Source: Podila epigama
Taxonomy: Eukaryota; Mortierellomycota; Mortierellomycetes; Mortierellales; Mortierellaceae
Direction of reading: 5' to 3'
Assembly (NCBI GenBank): GCA_015679605.1
Contig: JAAAVE010000973.1
Span: 1-11,447 of the forward strand
Length of the DNA stretch: 11,447 nucleotides
Shown here one piece after another: positions 1 through 7,657 of this stretch. The position numbers were made by a program, and so were the translations under genes. The notes under the pieces were generated by a model, which saw only the letters and a program-made list of their open reading frames with translations, made no database searches and was not told the DNA's origin. The stretch's first letter is position 1. The number at the start of each line of letters is the position of its first letter.

Positions 1-16
1 TGTATTTCTGCTGATG

Positions 17-24
17 TGACGTCA
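17..24. promoter_or_regulatory. CRE palindrome TGACGTCA upstream of the Acinus gene
   Basis: A perfect 8-bp palindrome TGACGTCA lies 106 bp upstream of the ATG at 130. This is the full-length site for CREB/ATF-type bZIP factors. A chance match in 11 kb is uncommon but possible. Its position fits a proximal promoter or transcript-start region. The role is inferred from motif and position only. Confidence 0.5.
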
Positions 25-129
25 CAGGATAAGGCCTCAATCGCGCCACTTTCTCAATTCTTGTGCAAAGTGGCACCTTCTCATTCACCCACTCGTCTTC
101 TTCCCCTTTCACCTATTTTGCATCCACCC

Positions 130-1998
130 ATGATTGACGTTAACACGCTCAAAGTCACAGAGCTCAAGGCCGAGTTGACCTCTCGAGGACTTTCCACTAA
201 GGGACTCAAAAAGGAACTCATTACCCGACTAGAAGAGGCGTATGCTGCAGAGGAAAAAGGAATCACTTCTCATGCCACAGAACCAGATGTCGCACCAAAG
301 TCTTCAGAGAGCTCGTCAACTGACCCAGATCATACTACAGCGGAAGCCTCTACAGAGGCCGAGGATACTGACATCTCAGAGGTTGTCGAACCAATCGCTG
401 AACCCAGTGCTGCATCAGCAGAATCAGACATTGTTACGGCGCCAACGCCCGTTGCAGCACCGACAGCTTCATCCACTACATTGGATCCAGTTGTTGGGAC
501 GCCTACTTTGACCATGGAAGGAGTTATCGACACCACCACATCGGGAACAGCAGCGGATGCCAGCGATAATTCTTCAAAGAAGCGTTCACTGTCGGAAACA
601 CAGACGGAAGGCGGTGGTACAACAGAATCTTCCAAACGTTTGAGACCTTTGGAAAGTCGGGACGACATCATCGCAGCCGCCACAGCCTCCATTGAGGCCG
701 ACACTCGTCGCCGTAGCACAGCACCCTCCCCTTCACCTGCACCTCATTCCTCTGCAAGCAGGAATTCCATCTCTATATCTTCAACAGTGACTGAAGCATC
801 GCCATCAACCACATCGGGATCACCTTCTGAGGATCGCCCAACAGGCGCTACACTACGAAAGTTTGATGCCAGATCTCTTATGGAAAAACAAGTAAAGATA
901 GCTGCAATGGATCGTACTGCTGAAGATCAAAAGTCAGAGGCCGTGTCCAAAGCCCCTCAACAGGAATCTCCACATCCACCAGAATCTACAGAAGGTTAGC
1001 TACTTGATTGTTTTTTTTGTAGAAATATGGATCGCTCGCTCAGGATTTTGCCGACTCACAGCCTATGTCTTCGATATCCTTTCTTCCTCTACCACTCCCC
1101 CCCAAAAAACCACACAGCCAAGCATGACACAGCGGATTCTGAACCAAGAGTGTCTACACGTTCGCTTGTCATCACGAATTTTGTTCGACCACTGACTGTG
1201 AATCAGGTCAAGCGTATGCTTTCCGAGTATGGCGAAATTGAGGTTCTCTGGATGGACAACATTAGGACACACTGTTACGTTACAGTAAGTTGAGAAAGAA
1301 AAGGCAAATGATATTTTTATTGAACGAACCTTTCTTGAGCCATATTTTCATATCACCCATCAATTTTGACCTTTTTTTGTTGAACTTTGATCTAAAAAAA
1401 AAAAAAAATCTAGTACAAGGATGATGCTTCAGCGGACAAGGCATTTGAAGGTGTTGATGGACAAGTTTTCCCAAAGGAGACAGGAAAGGCACTCAAACCA
1501 TACTCAATCACACCTGAGGCTGCAGCCACAAGTATTGCAAATGCAGAAGCTGCACAGAACGCGGGCAAGCGTCCAGTGATTTTCACAGGCAAGGAGGCTG
1601 TCCCTGCTGTCCCTGCTGCCCTTGCCACTCGAGCATCTGCTGCTGCTGCTGCTACTGAAGCGACTGCACCTGCACGATCGGCCGCGTTGACCAGTAATGG
1701 CGCTGAGGCTAAAGGTAAAATCAATACTACGACTCACACTTGTGTCTACACAATGACACGTAAAACCGTGTTTGGGAACGAGGATGGATGAGGATTAACT
1801 CGATCTGTTTTTATTTTTTAATGGCTTATAGTTGAGCCCAAGGTGGAGCAACAGCAGGTACCAGTTATCAATGTCGCACTCCTCTTTAAAATGACAGAAG
1901 CCAAGCCAGCTCTTTACTACAAGGCATTGAAGGAGCCTCCCAGTGCCAAAGCACCTACACCCTCAAATGACGGCACCCCAGTCGCGGAAACAAACTAA
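130..1998 (+). CDS. Acinus-like SAP and RRM protein (ASAP/PSAP splicing complex subunit)
   Basis: Acinus binds RNPS1 and SAP18 to form the ASAP complex, which joins exon-junction complexes and affects splicing in the nucleus. My model has four exons, 130-994, 1118-1284, 1414-1714 and 1832-1998, giving 499 residues. A SAP domain (about 4-38) opens the protein. A long Ser/Thr/Ala-rich linker follows with basic patches KKR (150-152) and KRLR (169-172), likely nuclear signals. An atypical RRM covers about 304-370, with the Acinus-like stretch LWMDNIRTHCYVTY at 332-345. A C-terminal RSB motif, LLFKMTEAKPALYY (461-474), resembles the Acinus peptide that binds RNPS1 and SAP18. All introns are GT-AG and frames join cleanly. 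The frame is open upstream to a GTG at 16, but 130 is the first in-frame ATG and places SAP at the N-terminus. The gene is convergent with eL32. Family is well supported; exact exon 2 start has two options. Confidence 0.88.
995..1132 (+). other. Acinus intron 1 with two in-frame CACAG acceptors
   Basis: The donor is at 995 (gttagc), after one base of a codon. Acceptors ending at 1117 and at 1132 are both CACAG, 15 bp apart, and both restore the RRM frame. They give ...STE-A-KHDTADSEP or ...STE-A-DSEP, a five-residue difference just before the RRM. Other AGs in the intron shift the frame. Which acceptor is used cannot be told from sequence alone. Confidence 0.6.
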
Positions 1999-2024
1999 TG
2001 TCGACTTGAGCTTTGATGAAATAT

Positions 2025-2030
2025 AATAAA
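2025..2030 (+). terminator. AATAAA polyadenylation signal of the Acinus gene
   Basis: A canonical AATAAA lies 27 bp after the stop codon at 1996-1998, in the sense of the gene. The 233 bp between the Acinus and eL32 stop codons hold only this signal, an (AG)6 run near 2104-2116 and the eL32 signal. Confidence 0.65.
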
Positions 2031-2145
2031 CCAGCTTTCAAGCGTGTTTTATGATTTTCCAGGCATAAAAACTAGTACGATAAGAACAGTGACCAAGTGA
2101 CAAAGAGAGAGAGAGACAAAGAAGTTTGCAACACCATCATGCATT

Positions 2146-2151
2146 TTTATT
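2146..2151 (-). terminator. AATAAA polyadenylation signal of the eL32 gene
   Basis: TTTATT on the plus strand reads AATAAA on the minus strand, 80 bp downstream of the eL32 stop. It sits in the shared 3' intergenic space with Acinus. Confidence 0.6.
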
Positions 2152-2231
2152 GTATCCAACTTTACCATTACCGCAATAGGAAAAGGAAAAACGGAGGATC
2201 CAAAAAAAAAAACAAATAGAGAAAGCTACAT

Positions 2232-3101
2232 TTACGCCTCGGTGCGGACACGAGCGTTGGCGTTGGTGACACGGATGTTCAACTGCTGGGCGCGCTCAAC
2301 GATGGCAATGCGGTTGCGGGAGGAGACGTTGTGGGCGATCTCGGCAGCGAAGGTGCGGTTGTGCATCATCAAGAGGTTCAACTCGGCAATGTTGGCGACG
2401 ACGAACTTCTTGAAGCCGGAGGGCAACAAGTGGCGGGTCAACTTGTTGTTACCGTAACCGATCTTGGGCATGGCGATTTGGCCCTTGAAGCGGCGACGAA
2501 CGCGGTTATCAATACCCTTGGGCTTTCTCCATGACTCCTGTTAATCCGAGAATCCGATTGTATAAAAAGAAAAAAAAGAACATGAAAGAGGGAGAACATT
2601 AGAACGAGTCCAACGCGCGTTTCGAAAGGTGGTCATATCCTGCTCTCCAAAATGCTTTGACGTATGCATCACGATATGCTTCAAGTTGCTTTGATGAAAC
2701 AAATCTTTGTCCACCGCGTAGAACCAGAGTAAGCAGAGCGCAACCTGGACATAATCCACCCAGGACATCATCCACTTTGTATTATCTTTGCTTGGCTGAA
2801 TCGTCCATTCGGTATGCTGTTTCTTTTTTGTCGTTTCGTTGATCCTGTTTTCTTCAAGGTTCTGCTTTGATAATATATCTCTGTTGCTTCTAACTGTACT
2901 CTGTCCTGTTCAATCACTCAAGCTCGCCAGAATACTGATTGTGCTCCAAACTCCATGATCCGTCTCTGTTGAAGATAACTCCTGAATGCTTTAGCTGATC
3001 CCATATTGTACCTTGACGGTCTTGTAGCGGTCAGACTGGTGACGCTTGAAGGTAGCGGTGTGCTTCTTCACGATGGTGTGCTTCTTGAGAGGAGTGACCA
3101 T
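2232..3101 (-). CDS. RPL32: 60S ribosomal protein eL32
   Basis: eL32 is a basic protein of the large cytosolic ribosomal subunit. The model has two exons on the minus strand, 3101-3012 (residues 1-30) and 2537-2232 (31-131). The 131 residues match the usual family length of about 130-135. Family landmarks in order are HQSDRY (21-26), [19 protein letters not shown] (31-49), MPKIGYG (53-59), [12 protein letters not shown] and a closing [13 protein letters not shown]. The intron (3011-2538, 474 bp) has a GT donor (gtacaa) and a ttaacag acceptor, phase 0. It is the longest intron in the window. The start ATG at 3101 follows ctgttag-aaa, which looks like a splice acceptor with a possible CTAAC branch site upstream. 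A 5'-UTR intron is therefore likely and the true promoter may lie several hundred bp away. Codon choice is strongly biased, as expected for an abundant protein. Confidence 0.95.
2538..3011 (-). other. Long intron of eL32
   Basis: This 474-bp intron is two to four times the length of most other introns here. Ribosomal protein introns often host snoRNAs. On the sense strand I find no canonical CTGA D box, so a C/D snoRNA is unlikely. A weak hairpin (GCAT-atcgtg-ATGC) lies at about 2660-2675. An H/ACA RNA cannot be excluded by eye. The content is otherwise unremarkable. Confidence 0.6.
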
Positions 3102-3756
3102 TTTCTAACAGCGTAAGGTAGGATTGTTTGGCCGTGGGTTAGAGGACGAGTCTTTCACCACTCCTTGTTACTGCTGTTTTGGGCGTTCCGACTAGATCTG
3201 ATGGATCATAGTCTCTCCATGTTAAAGTCTCAGTTGTATGTAGTATCTCGTTCGCCTTGCATCCATGAGAGCTGAATTGTTGACTTTTTGATTCAAAAAA
3301 TCACTGTAATAAAACCTGAACGAGCAATCGTTCCGCCTCAATGGATCCTCTGAGATGTATGATGCGTCTTGATGTGATGCAACGTGGATTGACGTATAAT
3401 TTCCCGATTCAATCGACGATACCTCTCTCCTTTGCAAAAAGTTTGATTTTCCCCCGTCATGCCAAATCCTCGACTCATGTGGTTCATCATCTCTTTGGTA
3501 AATCACTTTGAATACATCAACAGTCGATTTTGCCAAAGAATGCTATCGAGATAGTGAAATATGCTGATGGATGGATGTCTCAACTCGTTGATATGCTGGT
3601 TGGATGGTTGGATTGTTATCGCCCATGGATGAGTTTTTTTTTTTCCCTCCCACTGACAGACTCTCACGCGGTACATACAGAAAGATTTCAAAAGAGGGAG
3701 CCCTCACAGACTCAGCGCAGCCGCCCTCTAGAGTCCTCTCTTTGGGTAGATCGTGT

Positions 3757-3764
3757 TCACGTGA
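3757..3764. promoter_or_regulatory. TCACGTGA palindromic E-box
   Basis: A perfect TCACGTGA palindrome contains CACGTG, the site of bHLH factors of the Cbf1, Pho4 or USF type. It lies 656 bp upstream of the eL32 ATG and 1.6 kb upstream of the transporter ATG. If eL32 has a 5'-UTR intron, as its ttag acceptor next to the ATG suggests, this could be a proximal eL32 site. Assignment to eL32 is inference. Confidence 0.4.
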
Positions 3765-3791
3765 TGAAAAATTTTCCAAGTCATGGCAGAC

Positions 3792-3812
3792 TTTTTTTTT
3801 TTTTTTTTTTTT
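3792..3812. repeat. T21 homopolymer (poly dA:dT tract)
   Basis: A run of 21 T is the longest homopolymer in the window. Long dA:dT tracts exclude nucleosomes and are common in promoters of ribosomal protein genes. It lies 28 bp from the TCACGTGA site, on the eL32-distal side. Confidence 0.7.
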
Positions 3813-4108
3813 GGCGCTGGACGCAGAGTGAAGGAACTTCCTTGAAACGAGTCCAACATCCTTGACGGTAAACGATCAAGGTTGAAATTATGCCCTGTAT
3901 GTTTGAATATCTGTCAGTCTGTCTAACTGCCTGGATGGCGTTACTTCTTGAAACTAGGGTGCGTATTATAATTAAGTGGATAAACCTCATTTCCATCGCT
4001 TACCCCTTGCCTGCCCTTTTGCCTCCTTGGTCGGCTGTTGATTCCGTTGTCCTTTCTTCCATAGTGTCGTAGAACATATTGATACGCCAAATACTCTAAA
4101 AGTTTTGA

Positions 4109-4219
4109 ACGTCATATCGCTGCCTATGTTGACGTTGACGTGTGTGTAAATGAATTTTTTATTGACGTTTGATTGAAACAGGTCCTCCTTGTGTGTTCCA
4201 AGATGAGGACCCAACGTCA
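4109..4219. promoter_or_regulatory. Cluster of five TGACGT (CRE half-site) motifs
   Basis: TGACGT occurs at 4130-4135, 4136-4141 and 4163-4168, and its complement ACGTCA at 4109-4114 and 4214-4219. Three of the five sit within TTGACGTT. Five hexamers in 111 bp is far above chance (about 0.05 expected on both strands for uniform base composition). This is the pattern of a binding array for a bZIP factor. The target could be the transporter (ATG 1.15 kb away) or eL32 (ATG 1 kb away). Confidence 0.45.
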
Positions 4220-4465
4220 ACACTCAATTTCGCTCAATATGGTCGATTGAGACCGTCGAAAAAAACACAAAGGGGTAGTTCTAGTCCTCGTGGACATTTT
4301 TCCATCTATTTTTTTTTTTACATCCCTTTTGACCATGTTTAGGCCTGAAAGGGATATCTGAACAGGCAGTTGCGTGGTGAAAGTGCTGAAAATGTCTAAT
4401 GGTCCAAAGGACGACTTTGCACTTTTCCAAGAAATCTATCAAAGAGGATGGAAGTTTGTTGGCAG

Positions 4466-4803
4466 CCAATAGTTGATTGACCCAAGGATGCGTGTTGTGA
4501 TCGACTGGCCAGGGTCGGTCCAGGCAATGAACCGACAAGGCCAATCAGGTAAAAGGACAGAGATGCGGAGCGTGCGCTGTCCATCCGTCTGGTTGTTTGG
4601 TTGCTGGACAAAATGAAAAAAAAAAAATCAGGGCCAGACTCTTAAAATGGGAACAACATGTTTCCTTACGGCCACTGCACGACCCAAAAATGAAAACTGC
4701 AAAGTAACACAATCCAAAAAAAGAGACTTCAAAAAAAGTCCCGCTCCCTTTGCACCTGGGATTCTGGCCAATCAGTGTCCATCCCAAAAACCCCCTAGCC
4801 AAT
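4466..4803 (+). promoter_or_regulatory. Four CCAAT boxes in the same orientation
   Basis: CCAAT occurs at 4466-4470, 4541-4545, 4768-4772 and 4799-4803, all on the plus strand. The last three read CCAATCA. CCAAT boxes are bound by the HAP/NF-Y complex. They lie 407-744 bp upstream of the transporter TATA box, farther than typical, so they may act as an upstream activating region or serve an unseen transcript. Function is inferred. Confidence 0.4.
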
Positions 4804-5020
4804 CACAGTCGGATACCGGCCGTCGTGGGCCAACTGGTGGTCAAAAAGAGGGCAATGAGGGGCTTTTGGTATTTTGTCGGACGACCACTCTGTGAAAACA
4901 ACAAACGGCAAAAAAAGTTCATGCGCCGCTTTGTGCTACCTATTTTGTTTTCTTCTTTTGTGCATATCTCCCAAACAGGTATGCATAAACATGTACAGTA
5001 CGTAGGAGCAATGATAGCGT

Positions 5021-5055
5021 GGAGTGAAGTGGAGTGGGGTGGAGTGGAGTGGAGT
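5021..5055 (+). repeat. Imperfect GGAGT pentamer repeat, seven units
   Basis: Seven consecutive pentamers read GGAGT or the one-base variants GAAGT and GGGGT. The G-rich plus strand is about 155 bp upstream of the TATA box. It may be a simple microsatellite or a G-rich regulatory element. Confidence 0.8.
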
Positions 5056-5149
5056 AGAAGGAGAGACGACGAAGGTCCTCACCAATGTGGTGTTGACCTT
5101 TTTCCTGTTCAAACTCCTTTCTCCTTTTTGTTCAGATCAATCCCATTCG

Positions 5150-5183
5150 ACCTCACGCTACCCACGCAAACCTCACGCTACCC
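5150..5183 (+). promoter_or_regulatory. 14-bp direct repeat upstream of transporter TATA box
   Basis: The sequence ACCTCACGCTACCC occurs exactly at 5150-5163 and 5170-5183. The 20-bp period is about two helical turns, placing both copies on the same face of the DNA. The second copy ends 26 bp before the TATA box. This is what a paired activator site looks like. The factor is unknown to me, and it is not the CACGTG of Pho4. Confidence 0.5.
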
Positions 5184-5209
5184 TTACATTGATCGATAGA
5201 CGGCTGCCT

Positions 5210-5217
5210 TATAAATA
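5210..5217 (+). promoter_or_regulatory. TATA box of the phosphate transporter gene
   Basis: TATAAATA lies 150 bp upstream of the ATG at 5367. A CT-rich leader with no intervening ATG follows from about 5220 to 5366. This fits the core promoter of a strongly expressed, inducible gene. Confidence 0.7.
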
Positions 5218-5366
5218 CTGGTCCTCCTTTCCTCCCCTTCCTGCAAACCAGAACGTTTTTCTTTTTTCATCCGCAACTCGATCTCAACCACTCTCCTTTC
5301 TCCCTATCCTTTCTTCCCCATCCATCCTCTCCCTTCCATTCCATTCTCACCCATACACTCTACACA

Positions 5367-6962
5367 ATGTCTGGGTCCTCTACCGAAAAGTACGATGCTG
5401 CCGATAGCGGCTCCATCGACCAGACTCCTCAGAACAAAGTCGCTCTTGCCGCCCTTGAGGACAAGCAAGACTGGAGCTGGTTCACCATCCGTACCCTCAT
5501 CACCTCCGGAACCGGCTTCTTCACTGATGCTTACGATGTCTTCATCATCAACCTGATCGTTCCCATGCTTGGTTACATCTACTTCAAGGACAACAACAAC
5601 CATATCCCCCCAGGCACCGAAGGTGCCCTCAAGGGTATGGCCTCCTTTGGTACTCTTGTCGGCCAGCTTGTTTTTGGTTACCTCGGTGACGCCGTTGGTC
5701 GCCAAAAGGTTTACGGTACTGAGCTCATGATCATCATTCTCGGAACCTTCTGCTGTGCCATGGTCGGCTCCGGTGCCAAGGGTGCCGATGTCATTGCTTA
5801 CCTCACCTTCTGGCGCTTCATCCTCGGTATCGGTATCGGTGGTGACTACCCCATGTCCGCCACCGTCACCTCTGAGTGGGCCTCTGCCGGTCGTCGTGGT
5901 CAGCTCATGTCCATCATTTTCTCCATGCAAGGTATCGGTAACATGATGGCCTCTGTCATGACCCTCATCATCCTCGCCTGCTTCAAGTCCGCCATTATTG
6001 AGGATGTTGACAACCTCGACTACGTCTGGCGTGTGTGCATCGGTATCGGTTGTATCCCTGCCGTCTCCACCATCTACCTTCGTTTGACCATGCCCGAGTC
6101 TCCTCGTTATGCCATGGATGTCGAGAACGATGTCGAGAAGGCCAACATGGCCGTCGCTCGTGCCACTGATAACAACACTGAAGCCGCCACTGCCGAGCAG
6201 GTCCTTGCCAACCAGGCTGCTGTCGCTGATGCCAAGGCCAACCGTAACCACAACCGCGACTTTATCGAGTACTTCTCCCGCTGGGAGAACCTCAAGGTCC
6301 TCATCGGTACTTCCTCGACCTGGTTCTTGCTCGATATTGCATTCTATGGTGTCTCCCTCAACCAGTCCTATGTCTTGAACGCTATGGGTTTCGTTGGTGA
6401 TGGTACCGTCTATGACAACTTGTGGAGAACCACTCTCGGCAACTTGACTGTCTCCCTTCTTGGTTTCGTCCCTGGTTACTGGTTCACTGTCTTCCTTATC
6501 GAGAAGATGGGTCGCAAGAAGATTCAGTTCATGGGTTTCGGTATGTTGACCATCCTGTTCATCATCCTCTCTGCTGCCTTCCACGAGCTCAAGAAGACTG
6601 TCCCCTTGTTCGTTGCCGTCTTTACCTTGGCCCAGTTCTTCTTCAACTTTGGTCCCAACACCACCACTTTTGTTGTCCCCGGTGAGGTTTTCCCCACTCG
6701 TGTCCGCGCCACTGCCCACGGTATCTCTGCTGCCTCTGGCAAGCTCGGTGCCATTCTTGCCACTTTTGCCTTCAACAAGTTGGCCGAGATTGGTGGTGAA
6801 CCCGGTGAGCACGCTTTCTTGCCCCAGCTCCTCGGTATCTTTGCTGGTATCATGGGTCTCGGCTTCCTCTGCACGTTCCTCATCCCTGAGACCAAGGGTA
6901 TGTCCTTGGAGGAGATTGAGCAGCGCGGCTCCACAAAGGCTGCTGAGAAGGCCAATGCCTAA
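5367..6962 (+). CDS. PHO84: High-affinity inorganic phosphate:H+ symporter, PHO84 family (MFS)
   Basis: This plasma-membrane protein would import phosphate with protons (MFS family 2.A.1.9). It has 531 residues in a single exon, close to the usual PHO84/PiPT length. Landmarks are GFFTDAYDVF (50-59), the MFS loop GDAVGRQK (107-114), the phosphate-porter signature GGDYPMSATVTSEWA (158-172), MPESPRY (242-248) after helix 6, the second-half MFS loop EKMGRKK (379-385) and PETKG (507-511) after helix 12. Residues aligning with the phosphate and proton site known from fungal PiPT all appear present: D54, D160, Q188, W319, D323, Y327, N431 and K459. Hydrophobic segments fit 12 helices, with a long charged central loop at about 249-308. 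Codons strongly favour C in the third position, suggesting high expression. A TATA box and phased repeats lie upstream. The symbol follows the family and orthology is not proven. Confidence 0.95.
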   Translation: MSGSSTEKYDAADSGSIDQTPQNKVALAALEDKQDWSWFTIRTLITSGTGFFTDAYDVFIINLIVPMLGYIYFKDNNNHIPPGTEGALKGMASFGTLVGQLVFGYLGDAVGRQKVYGTELMIIILGTFCCAMVGSGAKGADVIAYLTFWRFILGIGIGGDYPMSATVTSEWASAGRRGQLMSIIFSMQGIGNMMASVMTLIILACFKSAIIEDVDNLDYVWRVCIGIGCIPAVSTIYLRLTMPESPRYAMDVENDVEKANMAVARATDNNTEAATAEQVLANQAAVADAKANRNHNRDFIEYFSRWENLKVLIGTSSTWFLLDIAFYGVSLNQSYVLNAMGFVGDGTVYDNLWRTTLGNLTVSLLGFVPGYWFTVFLIEKMGRKKIQFMGFGMLTILFIILSAAFHELKKTVPLFVAVFTLAQFFFNFGPNTTTFVVPGEVFPTRVRATAHGISAASGKLGAILATFAFNKLAEIGGEPGEHAFLPQLLGIFAGIMGLGFLCTFLIPETKGMSLEEIEQRGSTKAAEKANA

Positions 6963-7657
6963 ATTTTTTTTTTCTCTTTCTCAAAGAAGCACAAAAAAAA
7001 AAGAAAGAGAAGCCATTCCCATGTACATATATATCTTTTTTTTTCATCTAGAACCATCACTTTAAATTCTTTTTGCATTTTTGTACCATAAATCATTCAA
7101 ATACCAAAAAAAAAATCTTGCTTGCCATTTCATATTGTTGTTGTTTGATCGCCTTTCTGTTGCATGTAAGAATTGCTTGTCATCTTGTCTTGAAAATGAC
7201 CTTCAATCGTACGATTTTCTAAGAGAGATTTGCCATGGGTGTCAAAGCAAAAAAATCGCTGTACGCCATGACGTTTTCATTTAATAGGACAAGCACAGGG
7301 ATGTGTATTGAAGATTATGACAAGACGATGGTGTAGCTTTTTCGTTTGAATAATAAAGCATCTTATAGCATTATATCTTCATACTAGCATAAATCTCTCG
7401 ATACAAAAAAGCGGCTATCCTTGTTCTAACGCCTACTGTGAAGAAGACGAAGCTTGAGAAACCCTCGTCTGGGATGGGGAGACAAAAAAAATGTCAAGGA
7501 AGAGTGCACAAAAAGTTCGATTTATGAAAAAGTGAACACGTGAGACAGGCGAAGCGGAAATGGGAGAAGAAAAAAAAGCAGTCGTATGTTGTGTTAAAAA
7601 AAAAAAAGAAAAAAAGAAAACAATTCAAACACACCACTACAACACTACATTCACAAC
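6963..7657. other. Intergenic region, transporter 3'-UTR and promoter of the Grn1-like gene
   Basis: AT-rich with many A or T runs. No convincing gene. An AATAAA at 7352-7357 is far from the transporter stop (390 bp) and may or may not be its polyadenylation signal. The right end carries a CACGTG and an A-rich leader ahead of the ATG at 7658. An upstream ATG at 7560 opens a different frame that overlaps the main start. Confidence 0.55.
7537..7542. promoter_or_regulatory. CACGTG E-box upstream of the Grn1-domain gene
   Basis: CACGTG lies 115 bp upstream of the ATG at 7658. On the minus strand the context reads TCACGTGTTCAC. The site near eL32, read on the same strand, is TCACGTGAACAC. Both genes are ribosome-related, so a shared bHLH regulator is plausible but unproven. 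Confidence 0.45.

Larger units (their letters stand above)
3102..5366. other. Intergenic region between divergent eL32 and transporter genes
   Basis: About 2.3 kb without a convincing gene. Open frames up to 149 codons occur but start at non-ATG codons or show no recognisable family. The eL32-side part probably includes its 5'-UTR (perhaps with an intron) and promoter, and the right part is the transporter promoter. Sub-features are listed separately: T21 tract, TCACGTGA, TGACGT cluster, CCAAT boxes, GGAGT repeat, direct repeat and TATA box. I see no tRNA B-box or other RNA gene signal. Confidence 0.6.

Noticed and set aside
16-129. In-frame N-terminal extension of Acinus starting at GTG
   Set aside because: There is no ATG; GTG is not a usual nuclear start. 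The segment is CT-rich like a leader and contains the promoter palindrome.
2650-2800. C/D box snoRNA in the eL32 intron (TTGATGA at about 2690 and CTGA at about 2796 on the plus strand)
   Set aside because: The boxes are on the strand opposite to the host transcript, the C box has a mismatch and there is no flanking terminal stem.
3222-3536. 104-codon minus-strand frame upstream of eL32
   Set aside because: It starts at TTG, shows no family resemblance and lies in presumed 5'-UTR or promoter DNA.
4220-4260. Short inverted repeat CTCAAT...ATTGAG
   Set aside because: A 6-bp stem with a 7-base loop is expected by chance in this length and has no context of a terminator or RNA gene.
4750-5199. 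149-codon plus-strand frame in the transporter promoter
   Set aside because: No ATG at its start; it crosses CCAAT boxes, the GGAGT repeat and the direct repeat; no recognisable protein.
5304-6812. 502-codon open frame antisense to the phosphate transporter
   Set aside because: It is low in hydrophobic blocks, has no recognisable domain, and lies exactly opposite a strongly C-biased gene, whose codon use removes antisense stops. A by-product of codon bias.
7500-7530. tRNA B-box-like GTTCGATTT
   Set aside because: The final C of the B box is absent, no A box or cloverleaf can be drawn, so not a tRNA.
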